DNA of 64,000 bases, taken from positions 737,839-801,838 of the forward strand of contig NZ_JAUDRH010000001.1 in assembly GCF_030381805.1 (NCBI RefSeq). The letters are read 5' to 3'. The notes under the pieces were generated by a model. It was not told where the DNA came from, searched no databases, and was given only the letters and a program-made list of their open reading frames with translations. This document shows positions 15,683-24,312 of the stretch, piece after piece (within the stretch, counting starts at the first letter, position 1; each line of letters starts with the position of its first letter). The DNA comes from Chlorogloeopsis sp. ULAP01 (GTDB taxonomy: Bacteria; Cyanobacteriota; Cyanobacteriia; Cyanobacteriales; Nostocaceae). The position numbers and the translations under genes are program-made.

Positions 15683-18600
15683 GTGGCTTTGCGTAGAGCT
15701 ACTTTCAGACTCTATCCAACCAAGCAAGTGAATAGCATATTGCACTATCACCGGAGACTGCACAAGGATCTCTACAATGCCGCAGTCTATAACAGAATTA
15801 CGTCTTATAAAAAGTTTGGAAAGTCTGTTTCATACTTTGAACAACAGGTGCGACGTGAAAAGTCGTACATCAGGACACGTGTCCTGTGACCGGAGAATAA
15901 AATTCTCCCAGGGAATCCCTACTCCCTGTCCCCATGTAAAAGGGTCATTGACCCCGCCTACGTCAGAAGTAAGTAATGAAACTGATGGAATGCAAGGCAC
16001 AAAAGCGCCACCAGTCATAATCAGATTGATAATGGGGTGCAAGGGGAAAACCGAAGAAGGTTAGCGTAAGCGAACCGTCACAAGTCTCGTTATCGAAAGA
16101 AACTGCGAAACTGATTGATACGCAGTAACCAAAAGGTAAGTGGGTGGTTGTTATGAGTTTGTTGGCATAACAACGTGGGGACTTAATCCCACCGGGATAT
16201 AGACGGAACCTAAATTGGTTGTAAGTCAAATGTACGAAACACGGTAAGCCCTATGGATTCTTTTGAACCACAAAAGTAGGTTAACCGCAAGGAAGACTGA
16301 AATATCCAGAGGGTAAAGGATGCCGGAGAAAGCGAATGCTAGGGGTAATGCCTTAGATAGGGGATAAATACCCCACACCGAAAGGTGGCAGACTTCCGGC
16401 AGGTGTCCAGCGGTAATTCCAAAGTAAAGGAATCGAACCAACGTGAAAGATAGGGTCAATCAAGACATCGGAGCGAAGGGCTTGCTACGAGACTGGGCGG
16501 ACATAAATTGGAAGCTAGTCAAAAAGCGAGTTAGAAACCTAAGACAAAGAATTTACCGTGCCTCCCAACAAGGTGAGTGGAAAAAGGTAAGAAGCCTAAT
16601 GAAACTCATGCTACGTAGCTACTCCAACCTGCTGCTTGCCGTGCGAAGGGTCACTCAAGAAAACCAGGGCAAACAAACCCCAGGGGTAGATAATGAAGTG
16701 GCTCTAGACCCAAAAGACAGGGTACACCTCACTATTAAGATGAGGAAACTTACGCCCTGGAAGGCAAAACCAACCAAGCGAGTATATATACCCAAGTCAA
16801 ACGGAAAGAGGAGACCGCTAGGAATTCCTACCATCCAAAATAGGGTAGCACAGGCAATCGTCAAAAATGCACTGGAACCGTACTGGGAACCCCATTTTGA
16901 ACCCAACAGTTTTGGGTTCAGACCTGGCAGAAGCTGTCATGATGCAATTGCCCAAGTATGGCTAAGATGCAACAACAAAACAGCAGACACATGGATACTA
17001 GACGCGGATATCAAGGGAGCATTTGACAACATCAGTCACAAATACGTACTCAATGCCATCGGAAAAGCCCCAGGCAGAGAATTAATCAAACAGTGGCTGA
17101 AAGCAGGTTATGTAGAGAACGAAATCTTCAAGGCAACAGAAAGCGGAACACCGCAGGGTGGCGTAATTTCACCGCTCCTTGCGAATATCGCCCTAAATGG
17201 ATTGGAAGAATACCTAAATCAGTTTACTGAAAAAAGGTACTATGACCGGAAACCTGGTTCAAAAGGAACCGGAAAAGCCAGTCTAATAAGAAAGCGATAT
17301 GGATACATCCGCTATGCCGATGACTTTATCATCACGGCACAAAGCCGAGAAGAAATCGAGGCAATAGTTCCAAAAGTCAGGGAATGGCTGAAAGAAAGAG
17401 GGCTAGAACTCAATGAGAACAAAACCAAAATCTGTAAAACAGAAAAAGGTTTTAATTTCTTAGGATTCCATGTAATTAGACATGGCAAATGCCTTACTTT
17501 CCCCGAAAAAGAAAAGGTTCTTGCCTTTCTTAGAGAGTTAAGACAATGGCTAAAAACCAATAAAGAAACAACTCCAGAAATGGTAGTAAGATACCTAAAC
17601 CCCAGACTCAGAGGCTTTGCGAACTACTACAGATTTGGAGCCAGCAAAAGGGTGTTTTCATACATTGATTATCAGGTATGGAAAATGCTCTGGAGATGGT
17701 CAACACGGAAGCACCCCAAGAAGAAACTCTGGTGGATTATGGGCAACTACTTCAAACCTTATAGGAACAGGAGTAAGGTGTTTACCGCCATTGTTAAGGA
17801 TAGACGGGGGAAATTAACACCTATGTCAGTCATATCAATAGCTGACATTCCCATTGAAAGACACGTCAAAGTCAAGGGAAACGCATCACCGGATGACTCC
17901 AGTCTGAAAGAGTATTGGGACAAACGCCGAACAAAATACGGCAAAAGTTACTGGTCTAAAGGTACGAAGCTACGAAAAGTGGCAGAGAATCAAGGCTGGA
18001 AATGCCCAATATGCGCCGAACATCTACTGAATGGAGAAGATTTGCACACCCATCACAAAATAAAAATTAGTGAGGGGGGGGATGACGGGGTTAAAAACCT
18101 AGTCCATCTTCATAAAGCATGTCACTTACAGCTACACAAAAAGGAAAGGAGGCTGGATGCATGAGCCGGATGATGGGCAACTGTCACGTCCGGTTCTCTG
18201 GGGAGGAGGACACGGCGACGTGTGCCTCCTTACCCGACAATTGCTTGCCTGAATTCAAAGAAGTATGGACAGAGTACAAACAAATAAATTCCCAATCATT
18301 ACAAGCAACACTAAAACGTGTTGACTTTGCGTTTGTGCGTTTCTTCAAAGGTTTAGCGGGATATCCAAAATTCAAATCAATTCGTCGTTATTCTGGATGG
18401 AGTTATCCGTCTTTTACGGGTTGGAAGTGTCATAGTATTGGTGACAACGGTTATCTAGAATTAGCCAAAATTGGTGAAATCCAGATGCGTGGAAAAGCTA
18501 GATTATGGGGACACCCAAAAGCTTTAGACATTGTTTACCGTAATGGGAAGTGGTACGCATCTATAGTTTTGGATCTAGACGATAACTTGCTAAAAAATAA

Positions 18601-19408
18601 TCGTAAAACTAGTGATGGAATTGTTGCTATTGATTTAGGATGCAATGATGCTATTGCCTGGACTAATGGTGAGGAAAATGGTTTGATTCCCGCACCTAGA
18701 TTTTTGAGAAATGCAGAACAGAAAATTAAGCAATTAAGTAAAGGCAAGCGTCGTAAACGTTCACCTAACTACAAGAAAAAGCAGAAAGCTTCTAGAAGAT
18801 GGAAGAAAGTTCAAAAGTTGATTAGCAAAGTATATCGAAAAGTTGCGGAGTCACGTCAGAACTGGGTTCATCAAGTAACTACACGAATAATTAGCGGTAA
18901 TAGCACGGTAGTCACTGAGCAACTAGAAGTAAAGAAAATCAGTGCCAAAGCTAAAAAAGGGAAGCGTAAAACACAAAAAGCTGGACTAAATAAATCAATT
19001 CTTGATGTTGGCATGGGGATGATTAGACAATTCCTAAAATACAAGTTGGATGATGTTTGTGGTACTTTTTCAGAAGCGCCAACCAAGAAAATTAAACCAT
19101 CTCAAACTTGTCCTAAATGTGGGCATCAAGAAAAGAAAACGCTCTTACAGCGAGTACATATTTGCAGTAATTGTAAATACACTCAACAGCACGATATTGC
19201 TTCTGGAGAAGTAATGCTTCTTTGGTACTCAAATCAACTACCGGGATTAGGAACCAGTCTCGTAGACGTGGATGGCTCTAGCTCTACTTCACGTACCCGT
19301 AAAGTTGCGGGAAGCATGAAGCAACTAGGTCAGAAGAAACGTCAAAAGTCTCAGGCTAGTCCAGGGGATGTAGAAACCCCTGGCTCCATCTTTGCTAGCC
19401 AGGGGTAG
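15683..19408 (+). CDS. tnpB: RNA-guided nuclease TnpB, split by a group II intron (join 15683-15847 and 18239-19408)
   Basis: Exon 1 starts at a GTG with AAGGTG upstream and gives MALRRATFRLYPTKQ...VSYFEQQ. Exon 2 resumes in phase with NCLPEFKEVW. The joined protein of about 444 residues reads as a continuous TnpB: N-terminal helix-turn-helix, LQATLKRVDFAF, WSYPSF, and a RuvC core. The RuvC acids are D near 18630 (AIDLG), E near 18918 (TEQLE) and D near 19194 (QHDIASG). The zinc finger CPKC/CSNC lies at about 19110-19170. TnpB is the ancestor of Cas12 nucleases and uses a right-end RNA as guide. All key residues are present, so it should be active if the intron is spliced. Confidence 0.9.
15848..18238 (+). 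mobile_element. complete group II intron inserted in tnpB
   Basis: The 5' end GTGCGAC matches the GUGYG consensus and the 3' end is CCGAC. Domain V is at 18163-18197: GAGCCGGA and TCCGGTTC form the stem. Domain VI follows, with a candidate branch A at 18232, seven bases from the 3' end. EBS1 is TTGTTG at 16159-16164, in a 10-base loop closed by a perfect 9-bp stem (GTTGTTATG/CATAACAAC). It pairs with IBS1, CAACAG, the last six bases of exon 1 (five Watson-Crick pairs plus one G-U). Removal restores the tnpB frame exactly. Domain IV carries the reverse transcriptase ORF. Confidence 0.92.
16443..18164 (+). CDS. ltrA: group II intron reverse transcriptase/maturase with HNH endonuclease
   Basis: This protein has 573 residues and starts at GTG. 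Domains in order: an N-terminal RT0-like region; reverse transcriptase fingers and palm (IPKSNGKRRPLGIPT, FGFRPGRS, GTPQGGVISPLLANI and the active site RYADDF with YADD near residues 291-294); a maturase X domain (NPRLRGFANYYR); then a C-terminal HNH nuclease domain (CPIC near 521-524, HTHHKI, NLVHLHKACH). It binds and helps splice its own intron and copies it into DNA. The stop codon overlaps the first bases of domain V, typical of compact introns. No damage is visible. It may belong to the cyanobacterial chloroplast-like class, but I did not test that. Confidence 0.93.
   Translation: MKDRVNQDIGAKGLLRDWADINWKLVKKRVRNLRQRIYRASQQGEWKKVRSLMKLMLRSYSNLLLAVRRVTQENQGKQTPGVDNEVALDPKDRVHLTIKMRKLTPWKAKPTKRVYIPKSNGKRRPLGIPTIQNRVAQAIVKNALEPYWEPHFEPNSFGFRPGRSCHDAIAQVWLRCNNKTADTWILDADIKGAFDNISHKYVLNAIGKAPGRELIKQWLKAGYVENEIFKATESGTPQGGVISPLLANIALNGLEEYLNQFTEKRYYDRKPGSKGTGKASLIRKRYGYIRYADDFIITAQSREEIEAIVPKVREWLKERGLELNENKTKICKTEKGFNFLGFHVIRHGKCLTFPEKEKVLAFLRELRQWLKTNKETTPEMVVRYLNPRLRGFANYYRFGASKRVFSYIDYQVWKMLWRWSTRKHPKKKLWWIMGNYFKPYRNRSKVFTAIVKDRRGKLTPMSVISIADIPIERHVKVKGNASPDDSSLKEYWDKRRTKYGKSYWSKGTKLRKVAENQGWKCPICAEHLLNGEDLHTHHKIKISEGGDDGVKNLVHLHKACHLQLHKKERRLDA
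19377..19405. repeat. right-end hairpin of the transposon
   Basis: CCCCTGGCT (19377-19385) pairs with AGCCAGGGG (19397-19405), a perfect 9-bp stem with an 11-base loop. It overlaps the last codons of tnpB and should form the 3' part of the TnpB guide (omega/reRNA) scaffold. The bases just outside it are the expected guide. Confidence 0.75.
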
Positions 19409-19418
19409 TTCATTTTCA

Positions 19419-19490
19419 AGCGGGTGATGGGACTCGAACCCACGACATTCAGCTTGGGAAGCTGACGTTCTACCACTGAACTACACCCGC
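19419..19490 (-). tRNA. tRNA-Gly (anticodon CCC)
   Basis: The minus strand folds into a full cloverleaf of 72 bases: acceptor GCGGGTG/CACCCGC with discriminator T, D arm with AGTTCAGTGGTAGAAC, anticodon stem TCAGC/GCTGA around the loop TTCCCAA, and T arm GTGGG-TTCGAGT-CCCAT. The CCA end is not encoded. The transposon right end lies about 10 bases beyond its 3' end, so any native trailer or terminator has been displaced. Confidence 0.95.
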
Positions 19491-19822
19491 AAACAGTTAT
19501 TAACCAAAACCAGGATAGCAACTATTATATATAAGATTTCAATCGCTGTTGTTCAAATATGGTTTACATCAGGCAGAAAACTGCACGATGTTTGAATCAC
19601 AGGATTTTTGGATTTAGATCGCAGCTGGTAATAGCATGGATGTGAAAAACTAATTAGATGTAGAACCTATGAATAAGCGCTCCTCAGCCGCGATCGCATT
19701 TGAGCAACACTTAAAAGACAATGTTAAAATAAATACAATTATAAAATAATTGTGCTTAACTTTAATTTGACGTCAAGGTATTTGTAAATTCTGATATAAG
19801 CTTGTCCGACTGAGAAACCAAT
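19491..19822. other. gene-free gap
   Basis: It contains one GCGATCGC site near 19690 and an AT-rich stretch before the next start. I see no hairpin, repeat or gene. The promoters for tRNA-Gly (minus) and the HD-domain gene (plus) are expected here. Confidence 0.4.
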
Positions 19823-20698
19823 ATGTTTAATGCCACGGAAATATTAATAGATGCTTTTGTAAAGCAAATTCGAGAGGGCTACTACCGTACTTACGGCTGT
19901 TTTAAAAGTGATTATCAAGATATTATTGCTTGGGCGGGCAACATGGCTTTAGAAAACATAGCCAACAGTGACGCCTTATATCATAATGTAGAACACTCGA
20001 TTCTCGTTACCCTGGTTGGACAGGAAATGTTACGTGGCAAACACATTCGGGAAGGAGGAGTATCCAGTGAAGACTGGTTGCATTTTATGATTTCCCTGGT
20101 GTGTCATGATATCGGCTACGTTAAAGGTGTGTGCCGCCAAGACCGAGAGTTAGAAGGATTATATGCTACAGGTAAAGATAGCATCATGATTCGTTTGGCT
20201 CCAGGAGCTTCTGATGCTAGTTTGACACCATATCATGTGGATAGGGCAAAACTTTTTATTAATGAACGCTTTGGCGGGCATAAACTGATAGATTCTGAAG
20301 TCATTAAAAGCAACATTGAATTGACGCGTTTCCCAGTACCAGCAGCCGAGGATCATCACTGTGCTGATAGCTATGCAGGCTTGGTGCGTGCTGCGGACTT
20401 AATTGGGCAATTAAGCGATCCTCGCTATTTAAAGAAAATAACTTCTTTGTTCTACGAGTTTGAAGAAACAGGAATGAATAAAGTTTTAGGATATCAAACT
20501 CCTGCTGATTTACGCAAAAACTATGCTAAATTCTACTGGAATGTAGTTTATCCGTATATCCAGGATGGATTGCGTTATCTATCTTTGACACAACAGGGAA
20601 AACAATTTATTGCTAATCTTTACTCAAATGTGTTTGTTGTCGAACATGAAATGCCTCAAGAAGACAAGTTGTATTTAGTTGAGCAACTACAGGCTTAA
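19823..20698 (+). CDS. HD-domain metal-dependent phosphohydrolase
   Basis: This soluble protein of 291 residues carries the H...HD...D pattern: H in ALYHNVEHS, HD in SLVCHDIGY, and D in VRAADLIGQ. A further histidine pair is in AEDHHCADSY. HD enzymes hydrolyse phosphoester bonds of nucleotides or cyclic dinucleotides; the substrate here cannot be told. No sensory domain is attached. The ABC permease follows 55 bases later in the same direction and may be cotranscribed, though the functions have no obvious link. The C-terminus is helical and rich in aromatic residues. Confidence 0.8.
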   Translation: MFNATEILIDAFVKQIREGYYRTYGCFKSDYQDIIAWAGNMALENIANSDALYHNVEHSILVTLVGQEMLRGKHIREGGVSSEDWLHFMISLVCHDIGYVKGVCRQDRELEGLYATGKDSIMIRLAPGASDASLTPYHVDRAKLFINERFGGHKLIDSEVIKSNIELTRFPVPAAEDHHCADSYAGLVRAADLIGQLSDPRYLKKITSLFYEFEETGMNKVLGYQTPADLRKNYAKFYWNVVYPYIQDGLRYLSLTQQGKQFIANLYSNVFVVEHEMPQEDKLYLVEQLQA

Positions 20699-20753
20699 TA
20701 TGGTAGTCATGAATTATTGATTTAGGACAGACGACAAAGGAAAAATAACAACT

Positions 20754-21869
20754 ATGAATTGGTGGCAAAGACTAAAGAAAAATCCTTTGGCACGATTTGG
20801 AGCAATTTTACTAATAGTATTCTATGCGGCAGTAATTGCAGCTGATTTCGTTGCTCCTTACGATCCTTATGCCTCGCAACCAAATGGTTCGCTACTGCCA
20901 CCCACCAAAATTCATTGGTTTTCAGAATCTGGGCAGTTTATTGGCCCTCATGTTTATCCGACAATTCAAGGAGATACAAATTTAGAAACAGGCGATCGCG
21001 AACTAATTGTAGATAAAAGCAAGCCCTCTCCAGTCCGGTTATTTGTTGAAGGTGCTGAATATCGTCTGTTTCAATTAAGTTTACCACTGCCACCACAGTG
21101 GGATGAGGTAACTATCATCCCTGGCATTCCCTTAAATTGGCATTTGTTTGGCACTACAAATCAAACAAAAATCAATATTTTAGGTACTGACGATCAAGGA
21201 CGCGATCAGTTCAGTCGTTTATTACACGGTGGTAGGATTAGTTTATTTATTGGAATTATCGGAGTTGCCTTAACTTTTCCCTTGGGGATGATTGTTGGTG
21301 GAATTTCTGGCTATTTTGGAGGCTGGGTTGACAGTATCACCATGCGTCTGGCTGAAGTACTAATGACTTTTCCCAGTATTTATCTTTTGGTAACTTTGGG
21401 CGCTGTTTTACCACCAGGACTTTCGAGTACTCAACGCTTTGTGCTAATTGTGTTGATTACATCGTTTATTAGCTGGGCTGGGTTAGCACGAGTCATCCGT
21501 GGACAGGTACTATCTATCAAAGAGCGAGAATTTGTACAAGCAGCACAAGCAATGGGTGGCAAGCCACTATATATCATTATTCGCCATATCCTACCGCAAA
21601 CTGCTACCTACATAATTATCTCTGCAACCCTTGCTGTTCCTGGTTTTATTGGTGCAGAAGCAGTACTTAGTCTGATTGGATTAGGAATTCAACAACCAGA
21701 TCCATCTTGGGGCAATATGTTATCACTAGCAACTAATGCTTCAATCTTGGTATTGCAACCTTGGTTAATCTGGCCACCAGCCTTAGTTATTATCCTAACA
21801 GTGCTGGCATTTAACTTACTCGGTGATGGGCTTCGAGATGCGCTTGATCCGCGTAGCTTGCAAAAGTAG
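20754..21869 (+). CDS. ABC transporter permease, DppC/OppC type
   Basis: This 371-residue protein has an N-terminal membrane helix (GAILLIVFYAAVIAADFVAPYDPYA), as in DppC/OppC. A long extracytoplasmic loop of about 110 residues ends in NILGTDDQGRDQFSRLLHGGRISL, then five membrane helices follow. The cytoplasmic EAA-type loop REFVQAAQAMGGKPLYIIIRHILPQ contacts an ATPase. It imports peptides, nickel or related small solutes together with a DppB-type permease, an ATPase and a binding protein. None of these is in the window, so it is an orphan component here. The long first loop is larger than usual. Confidence 0.85.
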   Translation: MNWWQRLKKNPLARFGAILLIVFYAAVIAADFVAPYDPYASQPNGSLLPPTKIHWFSESGQFIGPHVYPTIQGDTNLETGDRELIVDKSKPSPVRLFVEGAEYRLFQLSLPLPPQWDEVTIIPGIPLNWHLFGTTNQTKINILGTDDQGRDQFSRLLHGGRISLFIGIIGVALTFPLGMIVGGISGYFGGWVDSITMRLAEVLMTFPSIYLLVTLGAVLPPGLSSTQRFVLIVLITSFISWAGLARVIRGQVLSIKEREFVQAAQAMGGKPLYIIIRHILPQTATYIIISATLAVPGFIGAEAVLSLIGLGIQQPDPSWGNMLSLATNASILVLQPWLIWPPALVIILTVLAFNLLGDGLRDALDPRSLQK

Positions 21870-21913
21870 AAAATTTAGCAAAAATTATGTTTTAAAAATC
21901 GACCACCGATAAA

Positions 21914-22003
21914 CACAGATGCACACGGATAATTTATCTGTGTCTATCTGTGTCCATCTGTAGTCGTTATCATCATAAAAATATAGACGTGCCAGGCACG
22001 TCT
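21914..22003. repeat. two palindromic repeats between convergent genes
   Basis: Bases 21914-21965 hold ACAGAT-type units and their complement (ATCTGTGT), able to fold on themselves. AGACGTGCC and GGCACGTCT (21985-22003) form a perfect 9-bp stem with a one-base centre. The same GTAGAGACG-type palindrome recurs at 24144-24173. Lying between two converging stops, they may serve as a bidirectional terminator. Confidence 0.7.
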
Positions 22004-22015
22004 CTACTTGTAGTA

Positions 22016-23698
22016 TCAGTTTTCTAATGTCGCTACAGCTTGTTTATCTTCGATATCAGGGGAGCGTAAATCTTCCACCAATGCCTGAATTTCTAATGGT
22101 GGTGGTGCGCTCAGGCGCGAAACAACCCAAGTGACAATGAAATTAATAATCGCCCCCAGCGTGCCAATGCCTTCTGCTGAGACTCCAAAGAACCAAGCTG
22201 GCATACCTGCAAACTTGACGCCAATAATGTAAATGGTTGTGAAAATTAAACCCGTCAACATCCCGGCGATCGCTCCAGTGGAGTTGGTGCGCTTGTCAAA
22301 AATACCGAGGAAAATTGCTGGAAAGAAGCTAGAAGCAGCTAAACCGAAGGCAAAAGCTACCACTTCACCTACAAACCCTGGCGGATTCACACCAAAGTAC
22401 CCAGCCGCAACTAACGATAAACCAACCATCATGCGCCCAACAAACACCCGTTTTTGCTCAGATGCTTGCGGATCGACAATGCGATAGTAGACATCGTGGG
22501 CGATGGAACTAGATATTACCAGTAACAATCCCGATGCCGTAGATAAAGCCGCAGCCAAGCCACCAGCAGCCACCAAGGCAATAACCCAAGGAGCAAGTTT
22601 AGCTATTTCTGGGGTAGCAAGAACGATGATATCTCGGTCAATCGTTATTTCGTTAGTGTCTTTGTTGGGAGTTAGCTGCAAACGCCCATCACCGTTTTTG
22701 TCTTCAAATGCTAACAGTTTTGTCTTTTCCCACTTGTTTGCCCAATCTAGCTGCCGTACTTCCTCTATCGTTTGATTATGCAGCGAAGTAATTAGGTTGT
22801 ACCGGGCAAACATGGAAAGGGCAGGAGCAGTTGTATATAAAATTGCAATGAATAATAGCGCCCAACCAGCCGAAAAACGAGCAGAACGTACACTAGGTAC
22901 TGTGTAAAAGCGCACAATAACATGAGGTAAACCAGCAGTGCCTACCATCAGTGCTAGGGTGATGAATAGCACGTCAATCATTGGTTTGTTGACAAAGGCT
23001 TGGGTATACTCCTGAAATCCCAAGTCAACTTGGATTTGATTGAGCTTATCAGCGATGTCACTAAAGGTAAATGCCAGTTGAGGAAAGGGGTTGCCTGTCA
23101 GTAAGAAAGCAAGGGCGATCGCCGGAATCAAGTAAGCAATAATCAAGATGCAGTACTGCGCTACCTGCGTCCAGGTGATACCTTTCATACCACCCAAGAC
23201 TGCAAAAAAGCCAACAATTACCATACCGATGACTACGCCGGTATTAATATCAACTTGCAGAAAGCGGCTAAAAACAATGCCCACTCCCCGCATTTGCCCG
23301 GCTACATAAGTTAGAGAAACAAAAATGGCGGCAATTACAGCTACCAAGCGTGCGAGATTGGAGTAGTAGCGATCGCCAACAAAGTCTGGAACAGTGTACT
23401 TACCAAACTTGCGTAAGTAAGGAGCGAGCAGTAATGCCAGCAGCACATAGCCACCAGTCCAACCCATCAGGTAAATTGAGCCATCATAGCCCATAAAAGA
23501 AATCAGCCCCGCCATGGAAATAAATGAGGCGGCAGACATCCAGTCAGCTGCTGTAGCGGCACCGTTGGCGATTGAGGGTACTCCCCGTTCTGCGACAAAA
23601 AAACCTTCACTATCTTTGACTCGCGATTGCCAGCCTATGTAAAGGTAAATTAAAAAAGATAATCCAACTATTAAAATCGTCCAAAGTTCAACTGACAC
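22016..23698 (-). CDS. sodium:solute symporter, large subunit (acetate/lactate permease-like, VC_2705 type)
   Basis: This protein of 560 residues has about 13 membrane helices and belongs to the sodium:solute symporter family. Typical blocks are GWQSRVKDSEGFFVAER, ATAADWMSAASFISMAG and GTAGLPHVIVRFYT. A soluble loop between helices (about residues 320-360) contains DKNGDGRLQL, an EF-hand-like calcium loop seen in this subfamily. It is encoded 9 bases after a DUF4212 protein, the known small partner. The likely substrates are small monocarboxylates such as acetate, but this is inferred from the family. Confidence 0.88.
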   Translation of the reverse strand: MSVELWTILIVGLSFLIYLYIGWQSRVKDSEGFFVAERGVPSIANGAATAADWMSAASFISMAGLISFMGYDGSIYLMGWTGGYVLLALLLAPYLRKFGKYTVPDFVGDRYYSNLARLVAVIAAIFVSLTYVAGQMRGVGIVFSRFLQVDINTGVVIGMVIVGFFAVLGGMKGITWTQVAQYCILIIAYLIPAIALAFLLTGNPFPQLAFTFSDIADKLNQIQVDLGFQEYTQAFVNKPMIDVLFITLALMVGTAGLPHVIVRFYTVPSVRSARFSAGWALLFIAILYTTAPALSMFARYNLITSLHNQTIEEVRQLDWANKWEKTKLLAFEDKNGDGRLQLTPNKDTNEITIDRDIIVLATPEIAKLAPWVIALVAAGGLAAALSTASGLLLVISSSIAHDVYYRIVDPQASEQKRVFVGRMMVGLSLVAAGYFGVNPPGFVGEVVAFAFGLAASSFFPAIFLGIFDKRTNSTGAIAGMLTGLIFTTIYIIGVKFAGMPAWFFGVSAEGIGTLGAIINFIVTWVVSRLSAPPPLEIQALVEDLRSPDIEDKQAVATLEN

Positions 23699-23707
23699 AA
23701 CCTTTCC

Positions 23708-23962
23708 TCACTTCTTGTGATTATATTTGCGATCTAACTTATCCATTTGAAAGGCATAGATGAAAATTAGCCCTACAAATATCAAAATTGACCCCTGTTG
23801 CGCTATCCAAAAGCCTAAAGGTACGCCAAAAAAACGTATTGTGTTCAAGGGTTGTACTAGCAAAATACTAAAGACGAGGGAAACTAATGCCCAGATTATT
23901 AAAAGATTGCGAATTAAAGCCGTATTGGCACGCCAATATGAACGATGTTGATGCTTATCCAT
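23708..23962 (-). CDS. DUF4212 protein, small subunit of the symporter
   Basis: This protein has 84 residues, with two membrane helices (LLIIWALVSLVFSILLV and IAQQGSILIFVGLIFIYAFQ) and the short signature FFGVPLGFWIAQQGS. DUF4212 proteins are always next to VC_2705-type symporters, as here, and are thought to form a two-component transporter with them. The gene starts the operon. Confidence 0.88.
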   Translation of the reverse strand: MDKHQHRSYWRANTALIRNLLIIWALVSLVFSILLVQPLNTIRFFGVPLGFWIAQQGSILIFVGLIFIYAFQMDKLDRKYNHKK

Positions 23963-24143
23963 TGTTTTTCAAGTAAATGCATCAAAAATAATCTCAAGAA
24001 GTCATAATCTTACTGGAAATATATAAACTTATAAATGTTATTTACACAATTTTAATAAATCTTGCAAAATCCATTATTTGGTTATACAAACTGAGATTTA
24101 GCTAGTTGATACCGATGCAAAAAACGTTTGCAACACATCCTGA

Positions 24144-24173
24144 TGTAGAGACGTGCCATGGCATGTCTCTACA
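24144..24173. repeat. 30-bp palindrome
   Basis: TGTAGAGACGTGCC and GGCATGTCTCTACA are near-perfect inverted halves. It is the same family as the palindrome at 21985 (GAGACGTGCC core). It is intergenic, between the downstream end of the dioxygenase gene and the DUF4212 start. Confidence 0.75.
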
Positions 24174-24312
24174 ATGTCTATTTGTCGCATTCTTTTTTCA
24201 AATTGGTATGACTATATCAGCAACGGCTATTTCAAAGAGCAATTTCAGGGTGCGATCGCATAAAAGATATGTCGTAGAATGTAACCAGCCAACAACTTCC
24301 ATACTCAAACTT

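Larger units (their letters stand above)
15110..19415. mobile_element. IS605-type transposon carrying a group II intron
   Basis: The element has divergent tnpA (minus) and tnpB (plus) as in IS605. Each end has a hairpin followed by the same string: GGGGTAGTTGA after the left hairpin and GGGGTAGTTCA after the right one. Both hairpins are in the same orientation, as single-strand HUH transposition needs. With the 2391-bp intron removed the element would be about 1.9 kb, a normal size. The exact ends are estimated; I could not compare to an empty site. The right end lies within a few bases of the 3' end of a tRNA-Gly gene. Confidence 0.8.

Noticed and set aside
15777..16459. Short ORFs in the first 600 bases of the intron
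   Set aside because: This stretch is structured ribozyme RNA (domains I-III); the frames have no protein character.
18119..18238. An upstream start for the second half of TnpB
   Set aside because: The first 40 codons translate intron domains V and VI; real TnpB similarity begins at 18239.
22233..22775. Two plus-strand ORFs inside the symporter gene
   Set aside because: They are antisense to a gene with clear family motifs and have no family character or ribosome binding site.
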